A stretch of DNA of 64,000 bases from Taudactylus pleione (Eukaryota > Chordata > Amphibia > Anura > Myobatrachidae): positions 11,642,001-11,706,000 of the forward strand of contig JAUIMM010000202.1 in assembly GCA_031769625.1 (NCBI GenBank), given 5' to 3'. A program made the translations under genes and the position numbers. Below the pieces are notes generated by a model. The model searched no databases. It was not told where the DNA came from and worked only from the letters and a program-made list of their open reading frames with translations. Of the stretch, positions 44,481 to 54,923 are shown in pieces; the stretch's first letter is position 1, and each line of letters opens with the position of its first letter.

Positions 44481-45059
44481 GTCCAGACAGAACATATAGC
44501 TATGGGGTGAGGGGGTAAACAATACAGGACATACAGACCAAGAGAGGTACAATCAGACATATCAAAGGACGGAGGATAACACAAAGAAAAAATATAAGAT
44601 GGAAAGAATAATCTAAATAAAATGGATATTATGACTGCAATAGTAATATTAGAATAAAGGCTGTCTATCTGAATATATAAAGCCGAGAAGGTAAATGGGC
44701 TTCGTCAGAATAGATAATTGTCAGTTACTTTTTATTACTTTACCCCATTTACCTTGTCTATAAGAATTTTTGAGGTTAATATATTTAGATAGCATTTACA
44801 CTAACATTATTATTACAAGCATAATATATATTCTATTTACCTGTGTATTTATTTATATACTGTATTTGTGCCATTATTTCTTTTGTATTTTGTGAACCCC
44901 CTTTTAAAACGGGATACCCCTGTGTCCCAGGCCAGTGACAGAAAGACATCCATAGAAGCTTCTGCGTAATGCAGCCAGCGGGAGGAGGAGTGAATAACAA
45001 CAGGCCAATTGAGAGGTAGGACAATTTAATTTAAGAAATTAAAATGTTATAAATTTAAT

Positions 45060-46710
45060 TTGGTGTTTTTCTTTTTATGTCAGATTTTGAAAATTATATT
45101 TGTGTCTGTTATGTGGTCAGGGCATGATGTGAGTCAGGGGTATTTGTGTGTCTGTTATGTAGTCAGGGTATGATGGTGAGTGAGGGTATTTGTGTGTCTG
45201 TTATGTGGTCTGGGCATGATGTGAGTGAGGAGTATGTATGCATGTTATGTGGTCAGGGCATGATGTGAGTGAGGGGCATTTGTGTGTCTGTTATGTGGTC
45301 TGGGCATGATGGTGAGTGAGGGGTATGTGTGCCTGTTATGTGGTCAGGGCATGATGTGAGTGAGGGGCATTTGTGTGTCTATTATGTGGTCAGGGCATTA
45401 TGGTGAGTGAGGGGTATTTGTGTGTCTGTTATGTGGTCAGGGCATGATGTGAGTGAGAGGGTATTTGTGTGTGTGTTATGTGGTCAGGGCATGATGTGAG
45501 TGAGGGGCATTTGTGTGTCTGTTATGTGGTCAGGGCATGATGGTGAGTGAGGTGTACTTGTGTGTCTGTTATGTGGTCAGGGCATGATGGTGAGCAAGGG
45601 GTATTTGTGTGTCTGTTATGTGGTCAGGGCATGATGTGAGTCAGGGGTATTTGTGTGTCTGTTATGTGGTCAGGGCATGATGTGAGTCGGGGTATTTGTG
45701 TGTCTGTTATGTGGTCAGGGCATGATGGTGAGTGAGGGCATTTGTGTGTCTGTTATGTGGTCAGGGCATGATGGTGAGTGAGGGGTATGTATGCATGTTA
45801 TGTGGTCAGGGCATGATGTGAGTGAGGGGCATTTGTGTGTCTGTTATGTGGTCTGGGCATGATGGTGAGTGAGGGGTATGTGTGCCTGTTATGTGGTCAG
45901 GGCATGATGTGAGTGAGGGGCACTTGTGTCTGTTATGTGGTCAGGGCATTATGGTGAGTGAGGGGTATTTGTGTGTCTGTTATGTGGTCTGGGCTTGATG
46001 TGAGTGAGGGGTATTTGTGTGTCTGTTATGTTGTCAGGGCATGATGTGAGTGAGGGGCATTTGTGTGTCTGTTATGTGGTCTGGGCATGATGTGAGTGAG
46101 GGGTATTTGTGTGTCTGTTATGTGGTCAGGGCATGATGTGAGTGAGGGGCATTTGTGTGTCTGTTATGTGGTCAGGGCATTATGGTGAGTGAGGGGTAGT
46201 TGTGTGTCTGTTATGTGGTCAGGGCATGATGTGAGTGAGGGGCATTTGTGTGTCTGTTATGTGGTCTGGGCATGATGTGAGTGAGGGGTATTTGTGTGTC
46301 TGTTATGTGGTCAGGGCATGATGTGAGTGAGGGGCATTTGTGTGTCTGTTATGTGGTCAGGGCATTATGGTGAGTGAGGGGTAGTTGTGTGTCTGTTATG
46401 TGGTCAGGGCATGATGTGAGTGAGGGGCATTTGTGTGTCTGTTATGTGGTCTGGGCATGATGTGAGTGAGGGGTATTTGTGTGTCTGTTATGTGGTCAGG
46501 GCATGATGTGAGTGAGGGGCATTTGTGTGTCTGTTATGTGGTCAGGGCATTATGGTGAGTGAGGGGTAGTTGTGTGTCTGTTATGTGGTCAGGGCATGAT
46601 GTGAGTGAGGGGCATTTGTGTGTCTGTTATGTGGTCTGGGCATGATGTGAGTGAGGGGTATTTGTGTGTCTGTTATGTGGTATGGGCATGATGGTGAGTG
46701 AGGGGTATAT
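45060..46710. repeat. 46-47 bp minisatellite with a 185-bp higher-order unit
   Basis: About thirty-five units of the form GGGCATGATGTGAGTGAGGG, then a variable GCATTTG/GTATTTG/GTAGTTG part and TGTGTCTGTTATGTGGTC. From about 46080 four-unit blocks repeat exactly every 185 bases: the variant CTGGGCATGATG starts at 46081, 46266, 46451 and 46636. Confidence 0.95.
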
Positions 46711-47239
46711 CAGTGTGTTAGCATTAGGGTCAGGGAGTGGTGGTGAGAGGAATTAAAGATAGTGAAATATGAAATCAATGAGCGATAGTGAATGATGGGT
46801 ACTTCAGTGTTTGAGAGATGGTCTCTATGAATGGTATGAATTCGATATACAGCATTGATTGATGGGAGAAAGGTATTTCAGTGGGTGGTGGGTAGTGTAT
46901 ACAGGGAGCAATACCTACACCTGTGCCTGCACAAAGGTGATGCGATAGGTGAGTACTATTGGCCTACTAAAATACGTGTCTGTGGGGGGGAGGGGGGGTC
47001 ACAAATATATATGTGAAGAGGAGAGAGTCATTGGGGTGGTGGAAGGTAGGCGCTAACTATGCCCATCATGGTGCTAGTCACACCCCCTGTACAGACCACT
47101 CCCCAACACTCGTCATGCCCCCCACATCATTAGTCACACCCCTGTGACACTGATCACACCCCTGCGGCAGAATACAATAGGCCCTTCATAAATTTCAGCT
47201 CCAGGCCCATTTGGGCCTTAATCTGGCACTGACAACAGG

Positions 47240-48930
47240 AACTTGTCAAAAAGTCATGTTGGGGATCTGGGGGTGGGCAGGTTCACCAGGGACTCTCCTG
47301 AGTACACCACTGCAGCGCCGCGTGTACCACTGGAAGCAGTGGTGTCGGCTCATCTTGCCTAGCACCTTCTCTTGCCACTAGTACCTATTACCTTACTTCT
47401 CCTATCCTGCTGAATTCCCTGGAGACCACTAGCTGCCAATTAGAAGTGATGTGGATGAGACTGAGGATGGCAGGTTAGCACAATCTCCCGATTTTAATAA
47501 TTTTTGCCCTATAACTCTACTAAAGCTGGCGATAACCATAACGGCATGTGGCAAGAGGCCTATTGTGAGAAACATAGGGCTCTTTATTACAAAATCCCAA
47601 TGTGATTTATAAGAGTAACGCCCTCTCCAAAGAGTGTGAGACTACGTTCCTTGGTGACAGACAGACAAAATTCACCAAGGGGTGTTGTCAAGCAGTGACA
47701 GTTGGGGCCAGTAAGTGACATCTGGAAGGAAGAGGCATCAGAGCTGGGAAGACAGAAGAGAACGAGTTCCTGTGCTCCCCCATTGGCAACCATGATGATG
47801 CTCATTCAGTGGACATGTGTTGTCCCCATCGCATGAGGAGAGCATGACTTCAGGCAACAAGGTAGGGCCAGTGATGTCCACCCTGCAGCACTCATGAATG
47901 GGGTAGTAGTTGCAGCTGCATCCAGCTAAGTTGGGGAGCCCCTTTCTAAACTACAGACCCCAGTGTCTCTTACAGGGAGGCATCTACAGAAGCAGCATTG
48001 TATCTTGCCAGAGTATGGCTATAAACAGCCCAGTGTTATAGGGACAGAAAGCCCCATAGTTAGAAGGGGATGCTGCAAGGGGCTGTGTGTGTGTAAACCT
48101 GTGTGTAAAGAGGTTACACTAATTGAAGTCTGTGTACTGCAAGTCCATATGAACGAGACTATAGAAAAGCCAGGCAACCGTGTGGGTGGTCGAGCATACA
48201 GCTGCCCTTCAGAAGATGGGCTGTACAAAGTGATGGACTAAGCAGAAGACTCACCTGTATATCAACCGCTGAGGGGCAAAGAGTGTGAGAGGACCCCCTT
48301 TGAAAAGTTTTATCCTTGTAAAGAGTGGCAGCTAAAGCTAAATTGTGAGAGCTGCTAGAGAAGTTATGTATTGGAATCTGCCACTGCCAGATTCACGTTG
48401 TTGTTTAATGCCTGCAGTACCATGTCTCACCACTGTGTTATTTCACTGCATTGCTCTACAGCCATGCCGCAAAATGTTTTGCTTTATGTTTGTCCTCAGT
48501 TCAGTAAATGTGCTGAAAGCATGCTGTCTACAGGGCTGCTGCTAGATCCTATTTGGAGAAAGGACCTCTGTGACGTATCAACCACGTGACTGCTGCAGGA
48601 GGGCTGGATCGCTCCTGTATTACCATCTACGTGGGCATAGAGGGGAACATTTTTGTGGTGAGTGCAGCAAGCCACCGTGGCTGAAGCGTGGCGAGCGTAG
48701 TGAGCCCGCGAGGGGACAGTTTTGTTCCCCCGTTAGCATCCCCGCCCCTCCCCCTTTCATGCCGGGTCACGGGGGTGTGATGTCACAGGTCCATTTGCGC
48801 TCTCTACTCTAGACCTAACCCTGACTACAGCTCCTGATCTCCATGTATGTCTGTATGAATGCATATAACAGCCATTTGACACATTTAAAGAACCCAAAAT
48901 ACTTTTATTAGGGCCACTAATACACTTCTA
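47240..48930. other. No gene recognised
   Basis: Short open frames only. Around 48640-48780 a GTGGCGAGCGTAGTGAGCCC phrase looks like the interior of a dispersed repeat, but it has no visible ends. Nothing else can be supported. Confidence 0.4.
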
Positions 48931-49069
48931 TATTGTTATCCTATATCACTTTGTCTGTTTTTGGGGTACAGGCAGATTTCCCCATTTTTACCTATACTTA
49001 TCGCTGAAAAATCAAATGTCGTATCGAGATTAGAGGTGTCACTGTATCTGGCGACACTCGGTGCACACT

Positions 49070-49350
49070 TCAAACCCCTTCTGTGCGGCAGAGTAGCGCG
49101 TCCGAAAAGTGGGCATGACCTAACATAAAGGGGATGTGGCCTTGCGGAAATCTCAATCTCGTCACAGCATCCCCGGAGATGCTGGGCTGTACCTGGACAC
49201 TGTGCTTGCCAGCTCCTCTGTGACAGTGGCCAAGTGCTGCAGAAGAATGTCACCCTTCAGCACCCGGCTCCTGTCACTGAGGAGGAGCTGGCATTTTGGT
49301 GTCACCTCCATCGAGGGTGACACCCGGGTGCAGCCCGCTCCCCCATAGCG
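49070..49350. mobile_element. hAT-like terminal fragment
   Basis: GC-rich segment ending CCCCCATAGCGACGCCACTG at 49350, which looks like a hAT right terminus (complement CAGTGGCGTCGCTATGGGGG). Inverted GGTGTCACCTC/GAGGGTGACACC motifs lie just inside. No left end or 8-bp duplication was found. Confidence 0.45.
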
Positions 49351-49634
49351 ACGCCACTGATATAGACTTTTGTAATAGTGAAAAGCAGAAGCATGCATAG
49401 AGGCGATAATAAGCGGTAAAAAAACACAAAGTTACAAAAACGTAATGCCATCATTTACGCCCACTATCGCGGCTAATTGAATTTCCCCCTAAGGCTAAAG
49501 GTTGTTAAACGTGTATTGAAAAACATGTATTTATAGCACGGGCAAAGCCTTATACTGTGCTTGATGCATAGGAAAGATGTTCAGTAGTGAACTCTTCTCA
49601 CAGTGTGTCCTGGTACATTATCTTTTGACATTTA

Positions 49635-49947
49635 GGGGGGAATTCAATTAGCCGCTGTAAATTACTGCAAGCGAATTGATCCCCGGGTTATCTAATTAGC
49701 CCAAAAGCACATGGGTATTTTTTTGGGGACCTCAGCAGGCTCCGAAAAAAAATCTCAGAAAATTAGTCTGTTTTCGGGATGCCGCCAACAAAAACACAGG
49801 AACTTATCATGGATTGTATGTGTTTTTGCCCAAACACGGATCATTTTTTTGGGTAACCAAACGGGCATAAATTGAATCGCCCTTAAAACGGGGAAAGTCC
49901 CTTTTTTTTCGCCCCTAAAAATTATCGGGGCTCATTGAAAGCCGGCC
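49635..49947. mobile_element. MITE with GAATTCAATTAGCC ends
   Basis: Starts GGGGGGAATTCAATTAGCCG and ends CGGGGCTCATTGAAAGCCGGCC; same family as 13588-13876. A further end of the type CGGCTAATTGAATTTCCCCC occurs at 49470-49490. Non-coding. Confidence 0.6.
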
Positions 49948-50004
49948 AAAGAATTGTGGTACTCCAGACCCTGGGTGTACCAGATACGTTGGAGTGTCCT
50001 CGGA

Positions 50005-50029
50005 TATATATATATATATATATATATAA
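50005..50029. repeat. (TA)n tract at the 3' end of PLE-E1
   Basis: Alternating TA directly abutting the terminal ATGTAGTAGATGGGC of E1. Confidence 0.9.
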
Positions 50030-50104
50030 TGTAGTAGATGGGCAGCGGCAGTCCTCAGTAAAGTACGTTACAAGTAGGGTATATAAACCACTAGTTTAAT
50101 ACTT

Positions 50105-50135
50105 CAACGTTTCAATCGTACACGATTTTCTTCAG
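50105..50135 (-). ncRNA. Hammerhead-like motif, E1 3' pseudo-LTR
   Basis: Minus strand CTGAAGA, stem II AATCGTGTACGATT, GAAACGTTGA. The stem II arms are perfectly complementary here. The core has A for U at the variable position, and stem III is minimal or lost. Confidence 0.55.
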
Positions 50136-50496
50136 GAAGCAATTATAAAACGAAACAACACTTACCTATATACCACACCACGAGTGAGACACACCGCGTC
50201 TGTCGGAAGCTGTCAGTGACGTCACCTGCGGCACACAGTCCAGCGGGCGCGACGTATGACGTAGCGCTCACTATGACAACGGAATACACAAAACATAACA
50301 ATCGGATACGTGCCACCACCACCAATATATAAACAATGTATACAAACAATGATATGACAGGCATAAAGAATATCAACAATAAAGCAAAATAGTAGCCAGT
50401 ATAGACAAAAAAAAAAATCAATGAATCAAAAAAAATCAATATGTCAAAAAGAATAGACGACAAGCAGGACATAAATGTCAGAGGTAGAGTGCCTGA

Positions 50497-52896
50497 TCAA
50501 ATAAAGCAAGCCAAAGGTAACATCTCATTAAGGCCATATGGTTGGACTGTGTTAAGAGAGTGTATCCACCTAGTTTCTGTCTGCAACAGGATTTTGGACC
50601 TGTCACCCCCTCTAATATTCTCCGGAACGTGGTCTATCATTTTATAGCGTATAGTAGATAGACCATGTCTATGCTCTCTAAAATGGCGTGCCACCGCTTG
50701 TTCATTCTCACTGCCACTTAAAGATAGTCGAATGGCCGATCTATGAAGAGCCATTCTTTCACGAAATTGGCGAGTTGTCTTGCCAATGTATAAAAGCCCA
50801 CAAGGGCACCGAATGTAGTATATGACAAATTGACTGGTGCAGGTAAGTACATGATTAATTTTGTATCTCAGACCTGTACGCGGATGTGGAAAACTGTCAC
50901 CTGTTTCCATAAAGCTGCAAGTCGTGCATCCAAGACATTTATAATTACCAGGTTTTTTGGTTCAAAAATGTGTTTTGGTGATCTTACCAAAACCGGTAAT
51001 ATCATTATGTACCAGCCAGTCGCGAACATTTTTGCCACGTTTGTAACAAGGTAGAAGAGCAGTGTTTTTTAAGGACGGTAAGTTAGCGTCAGATTTGATA
51101 AGAGGCCAGAATTTTTTGGCAGTTTTGATGATCATATTACTACCAGTACTAAAATGATTAACCCAAACCAAACTGTCTTTTAGTTTTTTCTCTTTGTTAA
51201 GCGAGAGGCGTGGACATTTAGGGGCAGATAAAGCTTTTTGGCGAGCAGTGTTTAAGGACTTAAGAGAATAACCTCTACTCAAGAAGTTATCCGTCATGCA
51301 GTCCATTTGTTGAAGTTCATCTGAGAGATTACTACAAATTCTGTGTATTCTCAAATACTGGGAATACGGTAGACCTTTTATAAGGCTTCTGGGATGATAA
51401 CTGGAAGCTAGAAGCAGATTGTTACAATCGGTGGGCTTCTTATAAAGAGAGGTATTTAACATACCACCAGCAAGTGACACACATACATCCAAGAAGTGTA
51501 CCTCTTGGGAGCTGATTTCATAAGTGAACTTGATGTCTAGATCACGAGTATTTATGACATCCATCAGCTGTATAAAATCTTCTCTGCTGCCAAGCCAGAT
51601 TAAAAAAATGTCGTCTATGTATCGTGTGAAGAAACGAATGCTATCGGCGACAACACGGTCACCAAAAAACAATTCCGACTCCACACGATACATGAACGCA
51701 TTAGCGTAGGCAGGGGCTGCACAAGAACCCATAGCACAGCCAAGAGTTTGTAGATAAAACGACCCGTCAAAAATGAAATAATTTCTGGTCAAGGTTAAAG
51801 ATAACAACTGTAACAAAAAGGTAGGGTTAGGGCCATTGTAGATAGAATTGTTAGCCAATAGTGATTTAACAGCAGCTAAACCCCTATCGTTAGGTATGCT
51901 GGTATATAGGCTAACTATATCAATGGTACATAACCAACACAAATTAGGTAATTCACCAATTTCTTTAAGTTTGAGTAAAAAAGACTTAGTGTCCTTTAGA
52001 TATGTCCTTTCAGCTTGGATCACTGGCTGAAGATAGAAATCAATAAACCTAGAAACCTCGTAATACAGAGAATCCCTGGCTGCTATGATCGGCCGTCCGG
52101 GTGGGTTAACAGGATTCTTGTGAAGTTTAGGTAAAGTGTAGAATACTGGCACTTTAGGAAAGGTGGGTAGCAAGGCGTCGACGGTAGATTTGGAAATATA
52201 GTGAAACTCTAATGCTGTGTGTAACACCGTGGAAAGCTCTTGTAGGTAAATCTGGGTGGGGTCTGAATCCAGTTTGCAATAGACAGTACTGTCACTAAGC
52301 TGACGTAAGGCCTCGGTACGGTACGTAGAGGTGTCCTGCAACACAATTCCGCCCCCTTTGTCCGCGGGACGGATTACAATGCTGGTGTCAGCACTTAGAT
52401 TTTTTAGAGCTAATAGCTCATTTTTAGACAAATTTGAATGGACATTGCTCATTGTGGCAGCCTCTGTAATCGTGGCGTCAAGGATGTTCGTAAATCCTTT
52501 AATGGATGAGTTCTGAGAAAATGGATCAAACGTAGAAGAGGACCTGCTGGAGATATACCTATGGTCAGTGGTTATCCGTTCAGATGTATCACCAAAGTAT
52601 TCTTTCAGGCGTAATTGTCGGCCCAAACGATGTAGATCAATTTTACTTTGTAATGCATTGTGCTGTACAGTGGGTACAAAGCTTAAACCCTTCCGTAGTA
52701 TGCAGAGTTCATCAGTAGACAGAGTTCTAGTGGATAAATTGTATATTATTTCTTTTTCTTGTAAACTTGCTTTCCTCTGCCTTTCGGATTGGCCCCCTCT
52801 CCTTGTAAAGGACCTATGGGAGGGGTGTTTTGTGCTCTCGTAACAACCCCTAAAGGGGGTCTGCGTCCTGAGGTATTGCCACTTGTGCCAGCACAT
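50497..52896 (-). CDS. PLE-E1 ORF2: reverse transcriptase plus GIY-YIG endonuclease (one stop)
   Basis: About 800 codons, interrupted only by an in-frame TGA at 50962-50964 where E2 has TTA. The first in-frame ATG is at 52896, inside the ORF1 overlap; the true start may be by frameshift. Order: a helical N-terminal region (LSTRTLSTDELCILRKGLSF), FLPTFPKVPVFYTLPKLHKN, the PPGRPII block, motif A CTIDIVSLYTSIPN, motif B FYLQTLGCAMGSCAAPAYAN, catalytic RYIDDIFLIWLGS (about 51605-51645), then HFLDVCVSL and YKKPTDCNNLL. After the stop codon a Cys-rich CLGCTTC is followed by the endonuclease core VIYYIRCPCGLLYIGKTTRQ and RERMALHRSAIR, and the terminal PYGLNEMLPLA. RT and nuclease residues appear intact. 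It would act in target-primed reverse transcription. Confidence 0.92.
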
Positions 52897-53744
52897 TCTT
52901 GATCACTGGATTGTCCACCACTAGACGTATCAGTCTCCAACGGGAATTTCTTTAATCTATTATAGTAGCTTGGTCTTTGCTGTCTTCTCAATCCAACAGG
53001 ATTATTAGCCCAAGAGTAAACCCTCTTTTCGTCGTAGTCTTTGTGCACAATAGATAGTTTGTTCTGTTTAAATTTGATGAGGTCTTTTTTATATTTATCA
53101 ATTTGTTCCTGAAGTTTCAGAACCCAATTGCAGGAGGTGTCATCGACAAGTTTGGAAAGATGAAGAGACTCAAAGGCCTTAATCTTGTCTCTAACGATAT
53201 TTAATTCCTTCCCAGATTCTTCAATGACAAGGAGAATTAAATCAAAAGATGCCTTATTAAGGATGGCTGCCCACTTACGGCAAAATTCCGTATTGAACCG
53301 TCCAATAGTGGGGGTATTGCGTATCCGAAAGCCTCTCGGGATCTTCTTTATTCTGAAATAATCACTCAGAGTCACCCCGTGTAGGAGATAGTCTGTTTCT
53401 TTTCTCTTTAGCCTGTATAACTGAGTGTAATAAAAGTCTGTTGTTTCAGCACCTGCTGTAGCCGTAAGGTTTTCTTTAAATAGGATGCTTTCAGCGTCGA
53501 TATCCGAAAATGCAAAAACATCACCAACAGGTAAATCCACACAGTTAAAACCAGAACCCTCAGAGGGGTCGAGTTGTAGGGTCATACTAAATGACAGATT
53601 ATGTAGTTTGTAAATCCTGTCCGTGTCAACAGACAAAAGCCGGTGTGAAAAGCTGGGGTGGTGCCTTAGCAAAGGAAGAGAACATACAATTCCCACATAT
53701 AATGCAGCAACGGCTCGGCACTCGTCCCTCAGAGATTGCAACAA
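52746..53744 (-). CDS. PLE-E1 ORF1: N-terminal protein
   Basis: 332 codons, uninterrupted. It has no enzyme motif I recognise. It contains a block VTLSDYFRIKKIPRGFRIRN with an aromatic and basic pattern, a helical, charged, probably coiled-coil region (LQEQIDKYKKDLIKFKQNKL) and a Ser/Gly-rich, basic C-terminus ending KKKK. In the family such N-terminal regions precede RT; the role could be nucleic-acid binding or RNP formation (inference). The start at 53744 lies inside pseudo-LTR sequence, and a later methionine (MTLQLDPSEGSG, about 53583) is an alternative. The last 150 bases overlap ORF2 in a different (-1) frame, exactly as in E2. Confidence 0.8.
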   Translation of the reverse strand: MLQSLRDECRAVAALYVGIVCSLPLLRHHPSFSHRLLSVDTDRIYKLHNLSFSMTLQLDPSEGSGFNCVDLPVGDVFAFSDIDAESILFKENLTATAGAETTDFYYTQLYRLKRKETDYLLHGVTLSDYFRIKKIPRGFRIRNTPTIGRFNTEFCRKWAAILNKASFDLILLVIEESGKELNIVRDKIKAFESLHLSKLVDDTSCNWVLKLQEQIDKYKKDLIKFKQNKLSIVHKDYDEKRVYSWANNPVGLRRQQRPSYYNRLKKFPLETDTSSGGQSSDQECAGTSGNTSGRRPPLGVVTRAQNTPPIGPLQGEGANPKGRGKQVYKKKK

Positions 53745-54284
53745 TAAGGGTGCCCTCTGCAGAGAGTGTAGATAATGTAGTAGATGGGCAGCGGCACTCC
53801 TCAGTAAAGTACGTTACAAGTAGGGTATGTAAACCACTAGTTTAATACTTCAACGTTTCAATCTTACACGATTTTCTTCAGGAAGCAATTATAAAACGAA
53901 ACAACACTTACCTATATACCACACCACAAGTGAGACACACCGCGTCTGTCGGAAGCTGTCAGTGACGTCACCTGCGGCACACAGTCCAGCGGGCGCGATG
54001 TATGATGTAGCACTCACTATGACAACGGAATACACAAAACATAACAATCGGATACGTGCCACCACCACCAATATATAAACAATGTATACAAACAATGATA
54101 TGACAGGCATAAAGAATATCAACAATAAAGCAAAATAGTAGCCAGTATAGACAAAAAAAAAATCAATGAATCAAAAAAAATCAATATGTCAAAAAGAATA
54201 GACGACAAGTAGGACATAAATATCAGAGATAGAGTGCCTGATCAAATAAAGCAAGCCAAAGGTAACATCTCATTAAGGCCATAA
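53745..54284 (-). repeat. PLE-E1 5' pseudo-LTR with tail of an upstream copy
   Basis: Repeats the 3' region of the element, beginning at the end of ORF2 (54284-54230; complement of GGCCTTAATGAGATGTTACC) and running through GC-rich CCCGCTGGACTGTGTGCCGC and the hammerhead-like motif to the ORF1 start. A tandem 5'-truncated copy that supplies the promoter-bearing pseudo-LTR is the usual Penelope arrangement. Confidence 0.88.
53852..53882 (-). ncRNA. Hammerhead-like motif, E1 5' pseudo-LTR
   Basis: Same as the 3' copy: CTGAAGA, stem II AATC/GATT, GAAACGTTGA. Confidence 0.55.
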
Positions 54285-54298
54285 TGAGATGTTACCTT
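54257..54298. repeat. Central hairpin at the E1/E2 junction
   Basis: AAAGGTAACATCTCATTA and its perfect complement around AGGCCA. This is the point where the two divergent elements meet; the right side then jumps to a different position in the GIY-YIG gene (CTTTCGTGAAAGAATGGC). Confidence 0.9.
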
Positions 54299-54540
54299 TC
54301 TTTCGTGAAAGAATGGCTCTTCATAGATCGGCCATTCGACTAGCTTTAAGTGGCAGTGAGAATGAACAACCGGTGGCACGCCATTTTAGAGAGCATAGAC
54401 ATGGTCTATCTACTATACGCTATAAAATGATAGACCACGTTCCGGAGAAAATTAGAGGGGGTGACAGGTCCAAAATCCTGTTGCAGACAGTAACTAGGTG
54501 GATACGTCCTGCTTGTCGTCTATTCTTTTTGACATATTGA
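54289..54540 (+). pseudogene. GIY-YIG fragment of the copy upstream of E2
   Basis: Starts in FRERMALHRSAIRLALSGSE and runs to KILLQTVTRWIR, then is joined by a deletion to 3' pseudo-LTR sequence (CCTGCTTGTCGTC). It lacks the GIY-YIG core itself. It is the truncated tandem partner that donates the pseudo-LTR to E2. Confidence 0.85.
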
Positions 54541-54838
54541 TTTTTTTTGATTCATTGATTTTTTTTTTGTCTATACTGGCTACTATTTTGCTTTATTGTT
54601 GATATTCTTTATGCCTGTCATATCATTGTTTGTATACATTGTTTATATATTGGTGGTGGTGGCACGTATCCGATTGTTATGTTTTGTGTATTCCGTTGTC
54701 ATAGTGAGCGCTACGTCATACGTCGCGCCCGCTGGACTGTGTGCCGCAGGTGACGTCACTGACAGCTTCCGACAGATGCGGTGTGTCTCACTCGTGGTGT
54801 GGTATATAGGTAAGTGTTGTTTCGTTTTATAATTGCTT

Positions 54839-54869
54839 CCTGAAGAAAATCGTGTAAGATTGAAACGTT
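54839..54869 (+). ncRNA. Hammerhead-like motif, E2 5' pseudo-LTR
   Basis: CTGAAGA, stem II AATCGTGTAAGATT, GAAACGTTGA; identical in form to the E1 copies. Confidence 0.55.
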
Positions 54870-54923
54870 GAAGTATTAAACTAGTGGTTTATATATCCTA
54901 CTTGTAACGTACTTTACTGAGGA

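Larger units (their letters stand above)
42640..47231. mobile_element. Large hAT-ended element carrying two minisatellites
   Basis: Left end CAGGGCCGGATTAACAATGG, right end GGGCCTTAATCTGGCACTG, and a perfect 8-bp target duplication ACAACAGG (42632-42639, 47232-47239). Both ends carry a CTCCAGGCCC phrase near 30-50 bases in. Its 4.6 kb contains no transposase; instead there are arrays at 43140-44250 and 45060-46710 and a retroposon-like insertion at 44288-44470. A (GT)-type splice donor-like CAGGTAAGTG is absent. Non-autonomous. Confidence 0.93.
50030..54284 (-). mobile_element. Penelope-like element PLE-E1 (near-complete)
   Basis: Minus-strand order: a 5' pseudo-LTR including the end of an upstream truncated copy (54284-53745), ORF1 (53744-52746), ORF2 (52896-50497) and a 3' pseudo-LTR (about 50496-50030). 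The two pseudo-LTR sequences are nearly identical, and each contains a hammerhead-like motif. E1 is the reverse complement of E2 (54285-58765) with little divergence; the only coding lesion I found is one TGA. The 3' end meets a (TA)n tract. Confidence 0.93.

Noticed and set aside
45060..46710. CRISPR-like array
   Set aside because: No unique spacers; a simple minisatellite with a higher-order period.
50962..52896. Host telomerase-like reverse transcriptase gene
   Set aside because: RT is followed by a GIY-YIG endonuclease and flanked by pseudo-LTRs; it is a Penelope-like element.
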